A stretch of 64,000 nucleotides of DNA from Mesorhizobium tamadayense (GTDB lineage Bacteria; Pseudomonadota; Alphaproteobacteria; Rhizobiales; Rhizobiaceae): assembly GCF_003863365.1 (NCBI RefSeq), contig NZ_RQXT01000025.1, positions 28,241 to 92,240 on the forward strand, given 5' to 3'. This document shows, in pieces, positions 61,953 through 64,000 of the stretch. Numbering within the stretch: position 1 is the first letter of the stretch; each line of letters opens with the position of its first letter. Both the position numbers and the translations under genes were made by a program. Below the pieces are notes generated by a model. That model was given only the letters and a program-made list of their open reading frames with translations. It was not told where the DNA came from and ran no database searches.

Positions 61953-62903
61953 CTATCCAAAGATATGTACAACCACCGTCAGCCAGAACGACGTGGTGAG
62001 CACCGCGCTTGCCGTGGCGATCGTCATCTGGTTCGACGCCAGCGCCTGGCCGGTGTTGAACTGAACGGCGATGAGATAGGAGTTGACGCCGGATGGCAAC
62101 GCCGCCACCACCACGGCCACCTTTGCCGTCAGCGGCGGCAGGCCGAGCAGCCAGACCAGGAGAAGCACCAGAGCCGGCATCAGGAAGAGCTTGAGAGCCG
62201 ACAGCGCGAGCGCCGGCCGGACGTTGCCGGAAATGCCGAAACGGCGCAGGCTGAGTCCCATCGCAAACAGCGCCACCGGCCCGGCCGTATCGGCCAGCGC
62301 GTCGACCAGCCGCCCGATCAGCGCCGGCAGCGGCGCGTCGGTGAAGCGCCAGGCGAGCCCCGCCAGAATGCCGATAATCAGCGGATTGACGAACAGCCGC
62401 CTGAGAAAATTCCTGAGGACACGCAGCGGATGCACTTGCTCGCCGCCGCTGCGGCCGAACATCTCGAACAGCACGATCGAGGCCATCATCATGACCGGTA
62501 GATGGATGGAGACCAGCAGCGACAAGACCTCGAAGCCGTTCGGGCCGAATATGCCGAGTATGAAGGGCGCGCCGAGCAGCACGACATTGGAATAGGCCGA
62601 GGAAACGCCGCCGACGATGCCGGCGCGGGCGTCACGGCCGAAGATGCGCGTCGTGACCAGATGGCCGGCGGCCCAGGTGACGGCGACCGCCGCGAAATAG
62701 GCGCCCCACAGCGACCAAGGCGCCACGCCGTGGAAATCCGACTTCACCATCGTTTGGAACAAAAGCAGCGGCATCGCCACGTTGACGGCGAATTCGGATA
62801 TGCCTTCCCCGCTTACCGGCTTCAGATAGCCGGTGAGCCCGGCGAGATAGCCGAGCGCGACGAGACTGAAAACGAAGAGGACGGTTTCGGTGAGCGGAGT
62901 CAT
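61953..62903 (-). CDS. AEC-family transporter
   Basis: The 316-residue protein has about ten membrane helices in the two-half AEC (auxin efflux carrier/MleP-like) pattern: VLFVFSLVALGYLAGLTGYL, AVNVAMPLLLFQTMVKSD, SAYSNVVLLGAPFILGIFG, RLFVNPLIIGILAGLAWRF and LPSGVNSYLIAVQF, with a conserved Asn/Pro crossover in NVAMP. Substrates in the family are organic acids or auxin-like compounds; here unknown. ATG 62903 (MTPLTETV). An in-frame upstream extension to 62987 lacks membrane character. Confidence 0.9.
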   Translation of the reverse strand: MTPLTETVLFVFSLVALGYLAGLTGYLKPVSGEGISEFAVNVAMPLLLFQTMVKSDFHGVAPWSLWGAYFAAVAVTWAAGHLVTTRIFGRDARAGIVGGVSSAYSNVVLLGAPFILGIFGPNGFEVLSLLVSIHLPVMMMASIVLFEMFGRSGGEQVHPLRVLRNFLRRLFVNPLIIGILAGLAWRFTDAPLPALIGRLVDALADTAGPVALFAMGLSLRRFGISGNVRPALALSALKLFLMPALVLLLVWLLGLPPLTAKVAVVVAALPSGVNSYLIAVQFNTGQALASNQMTIATASAVLTTSFWLTVVVHIFG

Positions 62904-63077
62904 TTTCGGGGCAGAGACATTTTTCCCGTGATAGGCGAGCCCCGATCGTGGCGCAATCGACCGGCGGGAAGCCGTGCTCCCATGCATCGCTCGCCCTCAG
63001 CTTGTCTTTCAGCCCGCTTTGCGGTCCCTATATGCCGGTCATGGCTCCGGCCTCGCGGACCGCTATAAGGACTTCTG

Positions 63078-63626
63078 ATGCTGCGACTTGCCCTGGCGCT
63101 TTTCCTGTTTGCCGTCCCGACCCTCGCCCACGCAACCGACGCCGGCTGGGCGCTCTTGCGCGACGGCGGTCACGTCGTGCTGCTTCGCCACGCCTTCGTC
63201 ACCGGAACGACCGATCCGGCGAATTTCGACATCGGCAATTGCGCCAGCCAGCTCAACCTGTCGGAGCGCGGCAAGCAGCAGTCAAGCCGCATCGGCGCCC
63301 TCTTCGCGGCGCGCGCCGCCCCTATCGAGCGCGTGCTCTCCAGCCGCTACTGCCGCTGCCTCGACACCGCCCGCATCGCCTTCGAGGCCGAACCGGAGCC
63401 CTTCGAGCCGCTCGACCTGCTCAAGACCGATCCCGCTGAGAAGGCCGCCCAGATGGAGGCGGTGATGAAGGAGATCCGGGGCTATTCTGGTTCCGACAAT
63501 CTGGTGCTGGTCACGCATCTGGAAAACATCGAGGCCCTTACCGGCGTCACGCCGCGCGAGGGCGAAGCCGTGGTGGTGGCACCGGAGGGCGACGGCCTCA
63601 AGGTGCTCGGCCGCGTCACCTTCTGA
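63078..63626 (+). CDS. Secreted histidine phosphatase-family protein
   Basis: The 182-residue protein has a signal peptide (LRLALALFLFAVPTLAHA) and the histidine phosphatase core: GHVVLLRHAFV with catalytic R37-H38, LSERGKQQSSRIGALFA, RVLSSRYCRCLDTA and the second histidine in LVLVTHLENIEAL. Periplasmic location is implied. Substrate unknown; lipid or sugar phosphates are common. Single gene, followed by 220 bases without a gene and then the tRNA-like sequences. Confidence 0.88.
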   Translation: MLRLALALFLFAVPTLAHATDAGWALLRDGGHVVLLRHAFVTGTTDPANFDIGNCASQLNLSERGKQQSSRIGALFAARAAPIERVLSSRYCRCLDTARIAFEAEPEPFEPLDLLKTDPAEKAAQMEAVMKEIRGYSGSDNLVLVTHLENIEALTGVTPREGEAVVVAPEGDGLKVLGRVTF

Positions 63627-63848
63627 CGCCGTCGGCCCGCACGGCTCGGTGCTGTGGCCGAAATGCCACAGCCGAAAGAAGCCGCGAATCCGCCGCGACA
63701 ATGCCGCTTGCGACAACCCGTCGCAGGGTCTATAGGCGCGCTCCCGGTCAAAAACCGAAGCGAGCACAACGGTTGGAGCTTTCGTCTCCGCCCGCGCAGG
63801 CGGCTTTGCCGCGCTGTGTACGGCGCCGTTTCGGAGTGTTGGGACTTG

Positions 63849-63916
63849 CGGGTGTAGCTCATGGAGAGCGCCGGACTTGGGTCCGGAGGCAGGGTTCAAT
63901 TCCCACACCCACGACA
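63849..63916 (+). tRNA. tRNA-Pro-like sequence, irregular (probable pseudo-tRNA)
   Basis: Recognisable parts are a GCTC/GAGC D stem with a very short 5-base loop, an anticodon arm CCGGA-CTTGGG-TCCGG with TGG (Pro) and GGTTCAATTCC of the T arm. However the anticodon loop has only 6 bases, the T stem keeps 3 pairs, and the acceptor GGGTGT pairs with ACACCC out of register. No CCA end. It is probably a decayed or non-functional copy. Confidence 0.45.
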
Positions 63917-63987
63917 CGGATAGCTCAGTTGGGTAGAGCATCAGACTCATAATCTGACGGCCGAAGGTTCGAATCCTTCTCCATTTG
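63914..63987 (+). tRNA. tRNA with CAT anticodon (Met/Ile2-like), irregular acceptor stem
   Basis: The D arm (GCTC-AGTTGGGTA-GAGC), anticodon arm (TCAGA-CTCATAA-TCTGA) and T arm (GAAGG-TTCGAAT-CCTTC) are all perfect. Anticodon CAT. The 7-base acceptor stem ACACGGA/TCCATTT has two mismatches and no encoded CCA follows. It is adjacent to the first tRNA-like element with slight overlap. A functional tRNA is possible but not certain. Confidence 0.65.
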
Positions 63988-64000
63988 GCCTGATAAGCCA

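Noticed and set aside
60374..61999. 541-codon plus-strand frame opposite gabD
   Set aside because: Antisense to a complete GabD with catalytic residues; no domain seen.

Overview
The window reads as a high-GC alphaproteobacterial chromosome, most likely a Mesorhizobium-like rhizobium. The clues are a RirA-type iron regulator beside a complete rhizobial haem-uptake locus (hmuPSTUV, receptor, TonB), ATP-independent catabolic genes typical of the group, and short palindromic intergenic repeats. No database search was possible, so the taxonomic call is inference.

Positions 1 to about 25,560 are the late (structural) half of a prophage, all on the + strand. The head module is Mu-like: terminase large subunit, portal, gpF-like protein, protease/scaffold, decoration protein, gpT-like capsid, gp35, gp36, gpG and gp37. 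The tail module is that of a long-tailed siphophage: tail tube, a G/GT chaperone pair joined by a -1 frameshift site, a 1456-residue tape measure, hub proteins, fibre, a lectin-like protein and a membrane acyltransferase. This mix is known from Mu-like transposable siphophages. The early half (repressor, transposase, lysis) lies left of the window. Unusual phage items are a free-standing ClpX-type zinc-finger protein, a tape measure carrying a CHAP-like peptidase domain and 91-residue repeats, and a tail hub protein with an inserted von Willebrand A domain.

Positions 25,556 to 26,130 are a degenerate junction with a 60-bp hmuT-like scrap and the remains of a SRPBCC-like gene. From there on the genes look like ordinary host chromosome. 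They are: a second acyltransferase; a form II CO-dehydrogenase-like operon (coxSLM); a FIST sensor with a hybrid kinase and NarL-type regulator; a two-gene maleylpyruvate or maleylacetoacetate branch; a frameshifted alcohol dehydrogenase; a MocR regulator divergent from an EamA exporter; and MaoC, phasin and DUF445 genes.

Positions 43.1 to 52.1 kb form the iron/haem block. rirA converges on hmuPSTUV. The haem receptor, a small secreted protein (frameshifted in its signal peptide), tonB and an IsdG-like haem monooxygenase run the other way. A TGA-N9-TCA box lies between hmuP and the receptor and probably lets RirA control both sides. The rest holds putA with its Lrp-type regulator, a MauG-like dihaem peroxidase with a FixH-like membrane protein, a KDG-type sugar kinase, aldose epimerase, a GabD-type aldehyde dehydrogenase, an AEC transporter, a histidine phosphatase, and two irregular tRNA-like sequences at the right edge.
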